Shown here piece by piece: positions 52,041-61,386 of a stretch of 64,000 nt of DNA. Every line of letters starts with the position of its first letter. The stretch's first letter is position 1. Below the pieces are notes generated by a model that did no database searches, was not told the DNA's origin, and saw only the letters and a program-made list of their open reading frames with translations. The stretch lies in assembly GCF_049445795.1 (NCBI RefSeq), contig NZ_JBMSDT010000017.1, forward strand, positions 62,001 through 126,000. The letters are read 5' to 3'. Origin of the DNA: Larkinella sp049445795 (GTDB lineage Bacteria > Bacteroidota > Bacteroidia > Cytophagales > Spirosomataceae). The position numbers and the translations under genes were made by a program.

Positions 52041-52079
52041 AACCGCCTAAAACCCGGATATTCCAGATTTTAGGCGGTT
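52041..52079. terminator. Bidirectional terminator
   Basis: AACCGCCTAAAA (52041-52052) and TTTTAGGCGGTT (52068-52079) form a perfect 12-bp stem between two convergent genes, with A/T-rich flanks on both sides. Confidence 0.9.
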
Positions 52080-52095
52080 ATTTATACCAGTTTTC

Positions 52096-53760
52096 TTACA
52101 ACTTCCCGACTGATCCGTCCGGTTTTACGTATTGGAAGTTCGGGTTGATGGGCGCACCGTAGTAGTTAATTCCCAGCACATCGAGCCGTTTCTTATGAAC
52201 GTCTAGCCGCTGCTTGAAATCCTCAAGGTTTTTGCGTTCCCGGGGCGTCCAGCCTATTTCCGACATCGCAATGGCCCGGGGGTAAATCATGTATTCGAGG
52301 TAATCCGGCGTTTTAATGTATTCCGTCCAGACATTGGCCTGAACACCGATGATGTGCTTTTTAATGTCGGCTGAAAGTGAATCGGGAAGCGGTTCGTACG
52401 AATAGGTTTTTTCGAGCGGCAGAAAACCGCCGATGGCCAGGGGCATGTTCGTCGTTTTCGGGTCTGCCTGGTAATAGTCGAGGTAGAAATACGTCGTCGG
52501 CGTCATGATCGCATCGTGTCCCTGTTTGGCAGCCGCAATTCCGCCATCGACGCCCCGCCAGCTCATAACTGTCGCGTTAGGCGACAAACCGCCTTCCAGA
52601 ATTTCGTCCCAGCCGATCATTTTCCGGCCTTTCGAGGTGATGAATTTATCGATCCGGCCGATGAAGTAACTTTGCAGTTCATGTTCATCTTTTAAGCCCT
52701 GTTTCTTGATCAGGTCCTGGCAAAACCGGCTTTCCTGCCATTGCTTTTTCGGACATTCGTCACCTCCAATGTGAATGTACTGGCTCGGAAACAGGTCGAT
52801 CACTTCCGTCAACACTTCTTCCAGAAATGTGAACGTTTCTTCGCGCGGAAAAAGCACATCTTCGTGAACGCCCCACCGGCCCGTTACGGGCACAATTTTG
52901 TCCGGACTGCTGCCCAACTGCGGGTAAGCTGACAGAATCGCCATCGCGTGGCCCGGCATTTCAATCTCCGGAATCACCGTAATGAAGCGCTCCTGAGCGT
53001 ATTTAATCACATCCCGGATTTCGTCCTGGGTGTAGAAACCGCCGTAGGGTGTTTTGTCAAATTTATTGTTGCCGTAGCGACCCAGCATCGTTTCTTTGCG
53101 AACCGAGCCGATTTCGGTCAGTTTTGGGTGTTTTTTGATCTCGATCCGCCAGCCCTGGTCATCGGTCAGGTGCCAGTGAAAGGTGTTGATTTTGTGAAGA
53201 GCGATCTGATCGATGAACTTCTTGACCGCCGGTGTCGGGTAAAAATGCCGCGCCACGTCCAGCATCATCCCGCGATAGGCAAACCGGGGCTGGTCTTCAA
53301 TCGAGCAGCACGGTACCGACCAGTCGACGCCCTGTGCCACGGAGTTCCCGAACACCTCAGCAGGCAGCAGTTGCAGCAGCGATTGCATTCCGTAAAAAAA
53401 GCCGTTGGGTTCCTGCGCCATCAGCGTGATGCGTTTGGGCGTCACATTCAGGAAGTAGCCTTCTTTTCCCAGTTTGGGGTTGCGCATCCTGACAAAAGTA
53501 ATTGCCCCCGCTTTACCGGTTTTTACTTTGGCGGTTTTACCGGTCGATTTTGTGAGTTGATCCGCCAGCATGCCAGCCACCCGGCGTACTTCCGGATCAT
53601 CGTCGCCGATACTGATTGATACGTTGTTCGGTAGTTTAAAACTTCCCTTCTCTTCGGTTAGCCGAACGGGCTGCGGCACAATAGCATACCGGGAAGATTG
53701 GGCAAACGATAGCTGAATTGTCAGACAAAGTGATACTGCAAGCGAAAATAGAACTTTCAT
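52096..53760 (-). CDS. GH20 beta-N-acetylhexosaminidase
   Basis: The 554-residue enzyme has a signal peptide (LFSLAVSLCLTIQLSFAQ), an N-terminal GH20b domain over residues 25-155 and the TIM-barrel GH20 domain with HLTDDQGWRIEI, PEIEMPGHAM and the catalytic pair D334-E335 (IGGDECP). It releases terminal GlcNAc or GalNAc by substrate-assisted catalysis. It lies 20 bases downstream of a ROK regulator on the same strand, which probably senses amino sugars and controls it. Confidence 0.94.
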   Translation of the reverse strand: MKVLFSLAVSLCLTIQLSFAQSSRYAIVPQPVRLTEEKGSFKLPNNVSISIGDDDPEVRRVAGMLADQLTKSTGKTAKVKTGKAGAITFVRMRNPKLGKEGYFLNVTPKRITLMAQEPNGFFYGMQSLLQLLPAEVFGNSVAQGVDWSVPCCSIEDQPRFAYRGMMLDVARHFYPTPAVKKFIDQIALHKINTFHWHLTDDQGWRIEIKKHPKLTEIGSVRKETMLGRYGNNKFDKTPYGGFYTQDEIRDVIKYAQERFITVIPEIEMPGHAMAILSAYPQLGSSPDKIVPVTGRWGVHEDVLFPREETFTFLEEVLTEVIDLFPSQYIHIGGDECPKKQWQESRFCQDLIKKQGLKDEHELQSYFIGRIDKFITSKGRKMIGWDEILEGGLSPNATVMSWRGVDGGIAAAKQGHDAIMTPTTYFYLDYYQADPKTTNMPLAIGGFLPLEKTYSYEPLPDSLSADIKKHIIGVQANVWTEYIKTPDYLEYMIYPRAIAMSEIGWTPRERKNLEDFKQRLDVHKKRLDVLGINYYGAPINPNFQYVKPDGSVGKL

Positions 53761-53780
53761 TCAGGATTGGATTGGGTTGG

Positions 53781-54992
53781 TTATGGTATTTCTTCGTGTT
53801 CGAGCAGGCACTGCACTACGTAAGCCTGCGTGCCGTAGAGTTTGGCCATTTCCCCTAACCGAGACACCGTGATGATGAGTTTATTGCGAAAATCGGCCAG
53901 ACAGTACTTGTCGATGGCCTGTTCGATGGGTCGGGTAATCAGGCGCTCGGCTTTTGCGACGACACCGTTGACGATGATCAGCTCCGGGTTGAACAGGTGA
54001 ACCGCAATAGACAGTCCTTTGCCCAGTTCGCTCCCCACCTCGTTCAGCAGGTCGATGGCCAGTTCGTCGCCCGCTTTGGCTTTTTCGATGACCATTTCGA
54101 CATCAATATTCTCAAAATTCTCTTCGGCCAGCTTGGATACCCGGCCTTCGCGTAAACCGGCTTTTACCCGCCGAACCAGCGACGACGCCGACGTGAGTGT
54201 ATCCAGACAACCGACCTTGCCACACGAACATAGTTCGCCGTCGGCCTGGAGCTGAATGTGCCCCAATTCGCCCGCAAAACCGGCCGCACCCTGCACAATA
54301 TCGCCGTTGTGAATCACACCCAAACCTACTCCCCAATCGATATTGATCGACAGAACATGGTTTTTCCCTTTCGCCAGTCCGAAGCGGTGTTCGCCCAGAA
54401 TCGTGGCTTTGGTATCGTTGATTAGGTAAACCGGCGCATCGAAGCAGGCTGCCAGTTGCTGCTGCAACGAGAGTTCCGGACGATTCAGGTTCTTGTAGGT
54501 ATAATTGGTTCCGGTCCGGGGGTCCACCAACCCGGGGAGGGCGCAACCGACTCCGATGATGTTGAGCTGACGCTCCTGAATGCGCTGCGCTACCTCGTCG
54601 AGTGGCCCTTGCAGCGTTTCCAGAAAAGCAACGGAGTCCTCCAGCCGCAGGTTGACATCCAGCCGGTCCAAGACCCGGTTGGTCAGATCGAAGACGACCA
54701 ATTTAATGTCATGGATGCTAATGTCCACTACCACGATAGCCTGGTTGCCGGAACGCAGCCCAAACAACGCCGGTTTCCGTCCGTATTGCGCGGTACCGGT
54801 ACCGATTTCCTGCACCCAGTTTTCCGAAGCCAGTTCATCAATCAACATAGTAACCGAGGGGACGCTGGCATGTAGGGCCTTCGCCAACTGCGCCAGTGTC
54901 AGGGGGCCAAGGCGGTACATTTCTTTCAATATACCGCGCTTCAGACGGTTTTTTTTCTTATCTACGATGGATACAGTATAATTGGCCTCCAT
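53781..54992 (-). CDS. ROK-family transcriptional regulator
   Basis: The 403-residue protein has an N-terminal winged-helix (GPLTLAQLAKALHASVPSVT) and a ROK domain with the nucleotide loop (VVVDISIHDIKLVVFDL), the catalytic or sugar-binding GELGHIQL and the zinc motif CSCGKVGCLDT. ROK regulators such as NagC and Mlc bind sugars. Its position just before GH20 suggests it responds to N-acetylhexosamines, which is inference. Confidence 0.92.
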   Translation of the reverse strand: MEANYTVSIVDKKKNRLKRGILKEMYRLGPLTLAQLAKALHASVPSVTMLIDELASENWVQEIGTGTAQYGRKPALFGLRSGNQAIVVVDISIHDIKLVVFDLTNRVLDRLDVNLRLEDSVAFLETLQGPLDEVAQRIQERQLNIIGVGCALPGLVDPRTGTNYTYKNLNRPELSLQQQLAACFDAPVYLINDTKATILGEHRFGLAKGKNHVLSINIDWGVGLGVIHNGDIVQGAAGFAGELGHIQLQADGELCSCGKVGCLDTLTSASSLVRRVKAGLREGRVSKLAEENFENIDVEMVIEKAKAGDELAIDLLNEVGSELGKGLSIAVHLFNPELIIVNGVVAKAERLITRPIEQAIDKYCLADFRNKLIITVSRLGEMAKLYGTQAYVVQCLLEHEEIP

Positions 54993-55217
54993 ACTACTCG
55001 ATACCTTTAAGAAACTTGAGATGAGATGAAACGTCGGGAAAGATAGGCAGGATATTTTAAAATAATTTACTAATGATTGAATTTTATTAAATTATTTATA
55101 AATCAATAGATTTATTGGGCATAATGAGCTTAGTAACCTGTTTTTCAAGTTCACTCATTTCTAAAGCAATAGAAGATACGGTATCTACTATTGGTGAGCC
55201 GAATGCTATACATTCGA

Positions 55218-56261
55218 TCAAAATCTGCTTTTCAACACCAGGCTCCGCTCTTCCATCCAGCGCCGGATGATCTGTGTCAGCGGTTTGGTTTCGATCAGAA
55301 AACCGTCGTGTCCGTACAACGAATCAATTTCTTCATACCGGGCATCCGGGATGTGCCGGGCCAGGGTTTTCTGTTCGACGGGAGGAAAGAGAATATCGGA
55401 TTTGATCCCGACCGCCAGCGTTCGCGACCGGACCTGCTCCAGCGCCAGGGTAATGCTTCCCCGGTTTCGGCCCACGTTATGGGAGTCCATAACTTTCGTC
55501 AAAACCCAGTAGGTATAGGCATTGAAGCGGTTGGCCAGCTTTTCGCCCTGGTACTGCTGGTAGCTGGAAGCTTTGTAATGATCGAGTTGCTCGTTGTTGT
55601 CGAGCGCCTGCGTAAACCCGTAGGTATCGTAGTTCCGGTACGACAACATCGCCACGGCCCGAGCCGCTTTCATGCCCGCCCGTCCGGCATCTTCGCGGTT
55701 TTCAAGCCAGGTCGGATCGGCGCTGATGGCCATCCGCTGGGCTTCGTTGAAGGCAATGCCCCAGGGCGACATCACGGCGTTGGTGGCAATCAGAATCAGG
55801 TTTTGAATCAGCTCGGGTTGCTGAATCGACCACTCCAGCGCTTGCTGCCCGCCCAGCGACCCGCCGATGCAGGTGTAAATCTGCTCGATTTCCAATTCCT
55901 GACGCAACAGATCCAGCGCCTTCACAATGTCATGAATCGTCACCTGCGGGAACTCGTGGTAAAACGGCTGCCCAGTAGTTGGATGAATGGACAGCGGGCC
56001 GGTGGAGCCGTAGCAAGAGCCTAACACGTTGACACAAACGATGAAGTACTGAGCCGGATCATAAAATTTCCCCGGCCCGACCATCCCGTCCCACCAATCA
56101 ATCACGTCGGCGCTGCCCGTCAGGGCATGGCAAACCCAGACGACGTTGGAACGATCTTCATTGAGCGTTCCGCGCGTCGTGTACGCCAACCGAAAACCCG
56201 GCAGGGAGGTTCCCGACTCCAGCGAGAAGGTAAACTTGTAATCAAAGAATTTAGTCTCCAA
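55218..56261 (-). CDS. metX: Homoserine O-acetyltransferase
   Basis: The 347-residue enzyme has the MetX alpha/beta-hydrolase signature with nucleophile S135 (GGSLGGQQALEW), NVLGSCYGSTGP before it and Asp/His in the C terminus (YGHDGFLIE). It acetylates homoserine using acetyl-CoA, the first step of direct methionine synthesis. It follows metY on the same strand, with heptamer element 7 between them. Both lie downstream of a probable SAM-responsive riboswitch. Confidence 0.94.
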   Translation of the reverse strand: METKFFDYKFTFSLESGTSLPGFRLAYTTRGTLNEDRSNVVWVCHALTGSADVIDWWDGMVGPGKFYDPAQYFIVCVNVLGSCYGSTGPLSIHPTTGQPFYHEFPQVTIHDIVKALDLLRQELEIEQIYTCIGGSLGGQQALEWSIQQPELIQNLILIATNAVMSPWGIAFNEAQRMAISADPTWLENREDAGRAGMKAARAVAMLSYRNYDTYGFTQALDNNEQLDHYKASSYQQYQGEKLANRFNAYTYWVLTKVMDSHNVGRNRGSITLALEQVRSRTLAVGIKSDILFPPVEQKTLARHIPDARYEEIDSLYGHDGFLIETKPLTQIIRRWMEERSLVLKSRF

Positions 56262-56289
56262 TCGAAAAAGAGTTGTCGGTAAGCGGTTT

Positions 56290-56380
56290 CACCTTCGTTA
56301 TTCGATATTCGTTATTCGGTGTTCAATATTGAAATAACAAATATCGAATACTGAATAACGAACACCGAATAATGAAGGTG
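56290..56380. repeat. Heptamer inverted-repeat element 7 (TTCGTTA family)
   Basis: Two 41-nt arms (56290-56330 and 56340-56380) made of TTCGTTA- and GAATAAC-like units pair with six transitions only and a 9-base loop. It lies between the metX start and the metY stop. Confidence 0.88.
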
Positions 56381-56401
56381 CGGCCTACCGTAAATCGAAT
56401 A

Positions 56402-57706
56402 CTACGCCTTGATGGCCGCAAACGCCTGTTCCAGATCGGCTTTGATGTCGTCGATGTGTTCAATACCCAGCGACAGCCGCAACTGGCCTGGTTGTACCCC
56501 GGCGCTAACCTGCTCTTCGGCACTCAATTGCTGGTGTGTTGTTGCCGCCGGGTGAATGATCAGCGTTTTGGCATCACCGACATTGGCTAAGTGGCTGATC
56601 AACTTCAGGTTATCGATAAAGGTATCGGCCGCTTCCTTCCCGGCTTTCAGTTTGAACGACAGAACGCCCCCAAAACCGCGTTTCAGGTATTTCTGGGCCA
56701 GCGTGTGGTACGGGCTGCTGGCCAATCCCGGGTAAAAGACCTTCTCGACCTGCTCGTGCTGCTCCAGCCACTGCGCAATCGCCAGGGCGTTCTGCACCGT
56801 CCGGTCGACACGCAGCGACAGCGTTTCAACGCCTTGCAGGAATAAAAACGAGTTGAATGGGCTCAGGGCCGGGCCCCAGTCGCGCAGCCCTTCGACCCGG
56901 GCGCGGATGATGAACTGGATATTGCCAAACGGGCCGCCGATGCCGAACACATCGTTGAATATTAGGCCGTGGTAGCCTTCGGCGGGTTCGGTAAACTGCG
57001 GAAATTTGCCGTTCCCCCAGTTGTAATTCCCGCTATCGACAATGACGCCCCCGATGCTCGTGCCGTGGCCACCGATCCACTTGGTCGCCGACTCAACCAC
57101 CACAGCCGCGCCGTGTTCGATGGGTCGGAACAGATAACCGCCCGCACCGAAGGTGTTGTCGACAATCAACGGCAAGTCGTGTTTCTGAGCCAGGGCGGCA
57201 AAGGCCTCAAAATCCGGAATGTTAAACTCCGGGTTCCCGATGGTTTCCAGGTAAATAGCCTTGGTCTTTTCGTCGATTAGCCGCTCAAAGCTCTCCACTT
57301 TATCGCCATCTGCAAACCGGGCTTCGATGCCCAGCCGTTTGAACGACACCTTGAACTGGTTGTACGTCCCGCCGTAGAGGTAGGAAGTGGTTACGAAGTT
57401 ATCTCCGACGCTCAGGATGTTGTTCAGCGCCACAAACTGAGCGGCCTGTCCGGACCCGACGGCCAAAGCGGCCACCCCGCCTTCGAGAGCCGCAATGCGC
57501 TTCTCGAACACGTCGGTAGTCGGGTTCATGATCCGGGTGTAAATATTCCCAAACTGCTGTAACGCAAAGAGTTTGGCCCCGTGTTCGGCATTATCGAAAA
57601 CGTAGGATGAAGTTTGGTAAATGGGAACGGCCCGCGCTTTGGTGGTAGGGTCGGGTTCCTGACCTGCGTGCAGTTGCAGGGTTTCGAAATGCAAAGGGTT
57701 TGCCAT
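56402..57706 (-). CDS. metY: O-acetylhomoserine sulfhydrylase
   Basis: The 434-residue PLP enzyme has TSSYVFDNAEHGAKLFALQ, YTRIMNPTTDVFEKR, the cofactor pocket VGSGQAAQ and K209 in VVESATKWIGGHGT. It makes homocysteine (or methionine) from O-acetylhomoserine and sulfide. It is the first gene of metY-metX and is preceded by a leader of about 350 bases that holds a SAM-I-clan aptamer and a short Cys-Cys ORF. Confidence 0.94.
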   Translation of the reverse strand: MANPLHFETLQLHAGQEPDPTTKARAVPIYQTSSYVFDNAEHGAKLFALQQFGNIYTRIMNPTTDVFEKRIAALEGGVAALAVGSGQAAQFVALNNILSVGDNFVTTSYLYGGTYNQFKVSFKRLGIEARFADGDKVESFERLIDEKTKAIYLETIGNPEFNIPDFEAFAALAQKHDLPLIVDNTFGAGGYLFRPIEHGAAVVVESATKWIGGHGTSIGGVIVDSGNYNWGNGKFPQFTEPAEGYHGLIFNDVFGIGGPFGNIQFIIRARVEGLRDWGPALSPFNSFLFLQGVETLSLRVDRTVQNALAIAQWLEQHEQVEKVFYPGLASSPYHTLAQKYLKRGFGGVLSFKLKAGKEAADTFIDNLKLISHLANVGDAKTLIIHPAATTHQQLSAEEQVSAGVQPGQLRLSLGIEHIDDIKADLEQAFAAIKA

Positions 57707-57812
57707 GTAAGTTGGTGGAATTGTTGACTATGGGTAAAAACGTAGGTCAGCATTCCGGCGGCTGGCCGGAAAGGGCGCACAGATAGATTGTTGCGACGGT
57801 TTTTCGTGAAGT

Positions 57813-57929
57813 TCAGTCACGATAGGCCGCATCAATGATCAACCGAAAGCCGCTCCCGCTTGTCGGTGTGCTCAGCGTGTAGGTGTGTAGTAGCCCACCG
57901 GGGGGCATACAGCATCGGATGTGAATCAT
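57813..57929 (-). CDS. Putative leader peptide MIHIRCCMPPGG (uORF)
   Basis: A 38-codon frame from ATG with a purine-rich AGGAG 18 bases upstream reads MIHIRCCMPPGG, then LLHTYTLSTPTSG, and stops 107 bases before metY. It has neighbouring Cys codons and sits between a SAM-type riboswitch and the met genes, so a cysteine-dependent attenuation role is possible. It is short and not proven. Confidence 0.4.
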   Translation of the reverse strand: MIHIRCCMPPGGLLHTYTLSTPTSGSGFRLIIDAAYRD

Positions 57930-57962
57930 GGTCAGTTCGATTTATATCTCCTATCAAAATCA

Positions 57963-58056
57963 CCGGAATGATTCCGTAGGCGGGATGTAGCACCTTGCCG
58001 CGCGGCAGGTTGCCAGAGGTTCACCGAGCCCGGTCTCTTGCCTCTTCTTTATAAAT
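57963..58056 (-). promoter_or_regulatory. Probable SAM-I-clan riboswitch upstream of metY
   Basis: On the minus strand the segment reads AGAGACCGGGCTCGGTGAAC, CTCTGGCAACC, a GC hairpin TGCCGCGCGGCA and AAGGTGCTACATCCCGCC, the usual GGCAACC plus AAGGTGC core of SAM-I-type aptamers. The exact subclass (SAM-I or SAM-I/IV variant) cannot be told by eye. It lies about 255 bases before metY and should turn the operon off when SAM is high. Confidence 0.6.
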
Positions 58057-58216
58057 CAAGCGCAACAATTGGCTGTTGCAAAGGATACGGAGACGTTCCG
58101 TATCGGTTTGGAGACTTGATTTGAGCCGCAAGTATAGCGAACGAAGACCGTTGCTCCAAATTTTTTAACAGGAAACCGGATGAAGGACTTTCTTTACTCG
58201 CTTCTCCCAAACAGAA

Positions 58217-58258
58217 AACCTCCTGCTTTACCGTCAAACCGACAGCAAACAGGAGGTT
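58217..58258 (-). terminator. Terminator of the Gfo/Idh/MocA gene
   Basis: On the minus strand AACCTCCTG pairs with CAGGAGGTT around an inner CTGTCGG/ACGG loop, followed by TTCTGTTT. It lies 25 bases after the stop. Confidence 0.78.
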
Positions 58259-58283
58259 CTACAGGGAAATGATCCGGTTCGTC

Positions 58284-59762
58284 TTACATCGACAATTTCC
58301 AGCCGTCGCGGTATTGCCGCGAAACAAACTGGTTAGCGTCATCGAAGTTGGTGATTTTCATATTCTTACCATCCCAGGTCAACCGCTTACGGCCCGGGTA
58401 GGTGAACCCCTTGCCGTCGGCTTTGGGTGTCCGGAGCATGTAACTACGAATGGCCAGGTTACCCATCAGCACGGATTCAGTCAGCGGTCCTGAAAAGTCG
58501 AACGACGAGGTTAGTGCTTTGTGTTCTTTGCTGTTAAAACCGGCTTTGCAGGCTTCGGTCCACAGAATCTGATGGCCATTTTCTGGCCAGAACTTGCCAT
58601 TTTCCGGTTTCGGTTTCGCCGGAGCGACAATTTTCTGGCCGTCTTTGGTGTACAAAATCGGATCGTCGCCGTACATGCCGCAGGCAATCATGCCTTTATC
58701 CCCGATCATGAACATCCCGTTTTCGCCATTTTCCGGATACGCTTCGCCGGTTGGCAGCAGATCGGGTTTGAACGGACGGATACCGCCGTCGGACCAAACC
58801 AGTTTCACATCGGATTTATTTTTGGCCGAAGCCGGGAATTTCAATTCGACGCGCGAAGAGGGCGGGCAACCTTCGGGATTATACTCCGGCGTCCAGTCTT
58901 TGAGGAAAACCGCCCCAACGCTGGTTTCCACCTCGGTCGGATAGCCCAGTCCCAGTACCCGGAACGGAATGTCCATGATGTGACAACCGATGTCGCCGAG
59001 TGCACCCGCACCAAAGTTCCACCAACCCCGCCATTTGAAGGGGTGGTAGGCCGGGGTGTAGCCCACTTTCTGGGCGGGTCCGAGCCACAGGTCCCAATCC
59101 AGATCGACGGGCGTTTCGCCAGCCGGTTGCGGTACCGGAATACCCTGTGGCCACACGGGACGGTTGGTCCAGATCTGGATTTCGCTCACCTTACCGAGCA
59201 GCCCTTTGTCGAACCACTCGACCATCGTTTTCTGCTGCGGGTTCGACGAACCCTGGTTTCCCATCTGCGTCACCACCTTGTATTTGCGGGCCGCTTCGGT
59301 CAGCATCCGGGCTTCGTAAATATTGTGCGTCAGCGGTTTTTGCACATAAACGTGTTTTCCGCGCTGCATAGCGGCCATGGCCACCACCGCGTGGGTGTGG
59401 TCGGCCGTCGAAACCGTTACGGCGTCGATGGTTTTTCCTTCCTTGTCGAGCATTTCACGGAAGTCCTTGTAGCGCTTGGCATTGGCGTGCTTCGTAAAAT
59501 TTTCTTTAACGCGGGCCAGCCCCCAATCGACATCGCACAGAGCCACAACGTTATTAGCTCCGTTGTTAAACGAATTGTTGATGTCACTCGACCCTTTTCC
59601 ACCAAAACCAACGGCGGCCAGGTTCAGTTTATCGCTTGGCGCAATGAAGCCCCGGCCGCCCAGCACATGACGCGGCACGATGAAGAAGCCACTGGCCGCG
59701 AGCGCCCCGGCCTGAATAAATTTGCGACGCGATGGTTGCGACGGTTTTTCTGAAGATTGCAT
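58284..59762 (-). CDS. Gfo/Idh/MocA-family oxidoreductase with Tat-type signal
   Basis: The 492-residue protein begins SRRKFIQAGALAASGFF, a Tat-type signal, and has a Rossmann domain (LAAVGFGGKGSSDI, VVALCDVDWG) and the family's QKPLTHNIYEARML and WGFGALG-like motifs. It would oxidise or isomerise a sugar or glycoside in the periplasm with NAD(P). A terminator follows. It is divergent from the gene cluster at 60023. Confidence 0.92.
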   Translation of the reverse strand: MQSSEKPSQPSRRKFIQAGALAASGFFIVPRHVLGGRGFIAPSDKLNLAAVGFGGKGSSDINNSFNNGANNVVALCDVDWGLARVKENFTKHANAKRYKDFREMLDKEGKTIDAVTVSTADHTHAVVAMAAMQRGKHVYVQKPLTHNIYEARMLTEAARKYKVVTQMGNQGSSNPQQKTMVEWFDKGLLGKVSEIQIWTNRPVWPQGIPVPQPAGETPVDLDWDLWLGPAQKVGYTPAYHPFKWRGWWNFGAGALGDIGCHIMDIPFRVLGLGYPTEVETSVGAVFLKDWTPEYNPEGCPPSSRVELKFPASAKNKSDVKLVWSDGGIRPFKPDLLPTGEAYPENGENGMFMIGDKGMIACGMYGDDPILYTKDGQKIVAPAKPKPENGKFWPENGHQILWTEACKAGFNSKEHKALTSSFDFSGPLTESVLMGNLAIRSYMLRTPKADGKGFTYPGRKRLTWDGKNMKITNFDDANQFVSRQYRDGWKLSM

Positions 59763-59971
59763 AAATCAGATAAGGACTATAGGTATCTCAAGAGTAAATA
59801 AAGCTCAAAGTAGGGAAGTTCTACCCGAAAAAGCGAATGTTCGGACGGCATTTCGCATTAATTTAATCAACCCGCCTGGAAATGCGGCTGATTTTCTCCG
59901 GTTTCAGCAATATGTACCGCTATTCGGGCAAACCAGACTACCCGACCGGCTAATTTTTTTTGGAAACCGGC

Positions 59972-60003
59972 TTGCCATTCCTTCCGGTCGTTCGTTACCT
60001 TTG
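59972..60003 (+). promoter_or_regulatory. Possible promoter of the DUF721 gene
   Basis: TTG at 59972, a 21-base spacer and TACCTTTG at 59996-60003 resemble the Bacteroidota consensus, with a spacer two bases longer than usual. It lies 20 bases before the DUF721 start. Confidence 0.55.
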
Positions 60004-60022
60004 TGTCAAGACACCGCATCGT

Positions 60023-60349
60023 ATGGCCCAATACTATCGATTTGACAAAGAAAACGCTTCCCGGAAGCCCGGAACGGTTGCCCTGAAGGACGCAATCGGC
60101 CATATGCTGAAGTCGTATCAACTGCAAACCCGCTTCAACGAAACCTACCTTGAAGCCTTCTGGGAGAAAATGATGGGCAAAGCCATTGCCTCCCGCACCA
60201 ACCGGCTCTATGTCCGGGATCGAAAGCTGCACATTGAGATTAACTCCGCTCCGCTTCGCAACGAACTGGTCATCGCCAAGCAGAAAATGATTCAGCTCAT
60301 CAACCGCGAAATGGGCACCGATGTGCTAGAAGACATCATTTTTATCTGA
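60023..60349 (+). CDS. DUF721 (DciA-like) protein
   Basis: The 108-residue protein has the DUF721 core (LEAFWEKMMGKAIASRTN, YVRDRKLHIEINSAPLRNEL). Relatives such as DciA help load the replicative helicase. It starts at the ATG that follows a good promoter; the 21 codons further upstream do not fit. It precedes the LD-carboxypeptidase gene by six bases. Confidence 0.87.
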   Translation: MAQYYRFDKENASRKPGTVALKDAIGHMLKSYQLQTRFNETYLEAFWEKMMGKAIASRTNRLYVRDRKLHIEINSAPLRNELVIAKQKMIQLINREMGTDVLEDIIFI

Positions 60350-60355
60350 TCGACC

Positions 60356-61276
60356 TTGATACGTCCCTCCTTCCTCCAACCCGGCCATCGGGTCGGCGTG
60401 ATGGCCATGGCCAGTCGGCTGGATTACGAGTCCCTCGAACCGGCTTTCCGGATTTTGCGCGACCAGTGGCAGCTCGATGTCGTTGAAGGCCAGACGCTGT
60501 ACAGTAGCCACTACCAGTTTGCCGGCGACGATGCCCTGCGCGCCCGGGAACTGCAGCAGATGCTCGATGATCCGACAATCCGGGCAGTTTTTTCGGCCCG
60601 GGGCGGTTACGGCAGTTACCGCATCCTCGACCAGCTTGATTTTACCCAGTTTCTCAAAAATCCCAAATGGATCGTCGGCTTCAGCGACATTACGGTCCTG
60701 CACTGCCACCTGCACCAACTAGGCATTCAAAGCCTGCACGCCATCATGCCGAAATTGTTTGGTAGTGAAGGCGTTAAGGATTCCCTTGAAACGCTGCGTC
60801 AGTGCTTATTTGGCGAAACGGTTGCGCCCTATGCCAGCCCGGCCAATGTCCTGAATCGTCCCGGAACCGCCAGCGGTCCACTCGTCGGTGGTAACCTGAC
60901 GTTGCTGGTTCATACCCTCTGTACGCCCTCCGACATCGACTTAAGCGGCAAGTTGCTGTTTATTGAAGACATCGACGAAACGTTCTATTCCGTCGACCGA
61001 ATGCTGATTCAGCTTCGGCGCTCGGGCCGACTGGCCGGTTTGGCCGGACTGGTCGTGGGCCAATTTTCGGAAATGCGCATCAATGAGTCGGCGCCCTTCG
61101 GCAAAACCGTTAACGAAATCATTGCCGAGCACGTCGCTTCCTACCGGTTTCCGGTCTGCTTCGATTTCCCGGTCGGCCATGTGGCCCGCAATCTCGCCAT
61201 GCCCATCGGCCGAGGTGCCACGCTGGAGGTGAGTGAGGAAGGAGGAAAGATGAAGTTTTTGAATAACGAATATTGA
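60356..61276 (+). CDS. LD-carboxypeptidase (MEROPS S66)
   Basis: The 306-residue peptidase has the S66 signatures: SARGGYGSYRILD near residue 80 and the nucleophile S110 in IVGFSDIT, with acidic ligands in LFIEDIDETFY. It trims D-Ala from L,D-tetrapeptides of peptidoglycan or in related substrates. TTG is the start. The last residues (NNEY) and stop lie inside heptamer element 8, so the native end may have been replaced. Confidence 0.9.
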   Translation: MIRPSFLQPGHRVGVMAMASRLDYESLEPAFRILRDQWQLDVVEGQTLYSSHYQFAGDDALRARELQQMLDDPTIRAVFSARGGYGSYRILDQLDFTQFLKNPKWIVGFSDITVLHCHLHQLGIQSLHAIMPKLFGSEGVKDSLETLRQCLFGETVAPYASPANVLNRPGTASGPLVGGNLTLLVHTLCTPSDIDLSGKLLFIEDIDETFYSVDRMLIQLRRSGRLAGLAGLVVGQFSEMRINESAPFGKTVNEIIAEHVASYRFPVCFDFPVGHVARNLAMPIGRGATLEVSEEGGKMKFLNNEY

Positions 61277-61303
61277 ATAGCGAATAATGAATAACGAAAA
61301 CCG
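61261..61303. repeat. Heptamer array 8, left flank of the four-helix gene
   Basis: GAATAAC, GAATATT, GAATAGC, GAATAAT, GAATAAC and GAAAACC stand head to tail. The array contains the stop of the LD-carboxypeptidase. Its inverse lies at 61765-61855 on the far side of the four-helix gene. Confidence 0.9.
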
Positions 61304-61386
61304 TCGGATTTGAATGACTTGGGACAAGTATAATCGTCAAACAAAATAGTGAATGATGATTTTTGAACAACGAATAGCGAGAAGAA

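Noticed and set aside
58521..59753. Long plus frame opposite the Gfo/Idh/MocA gene
   Set aside because: Mirror frame of a strongly supported gene; translation has no domain.
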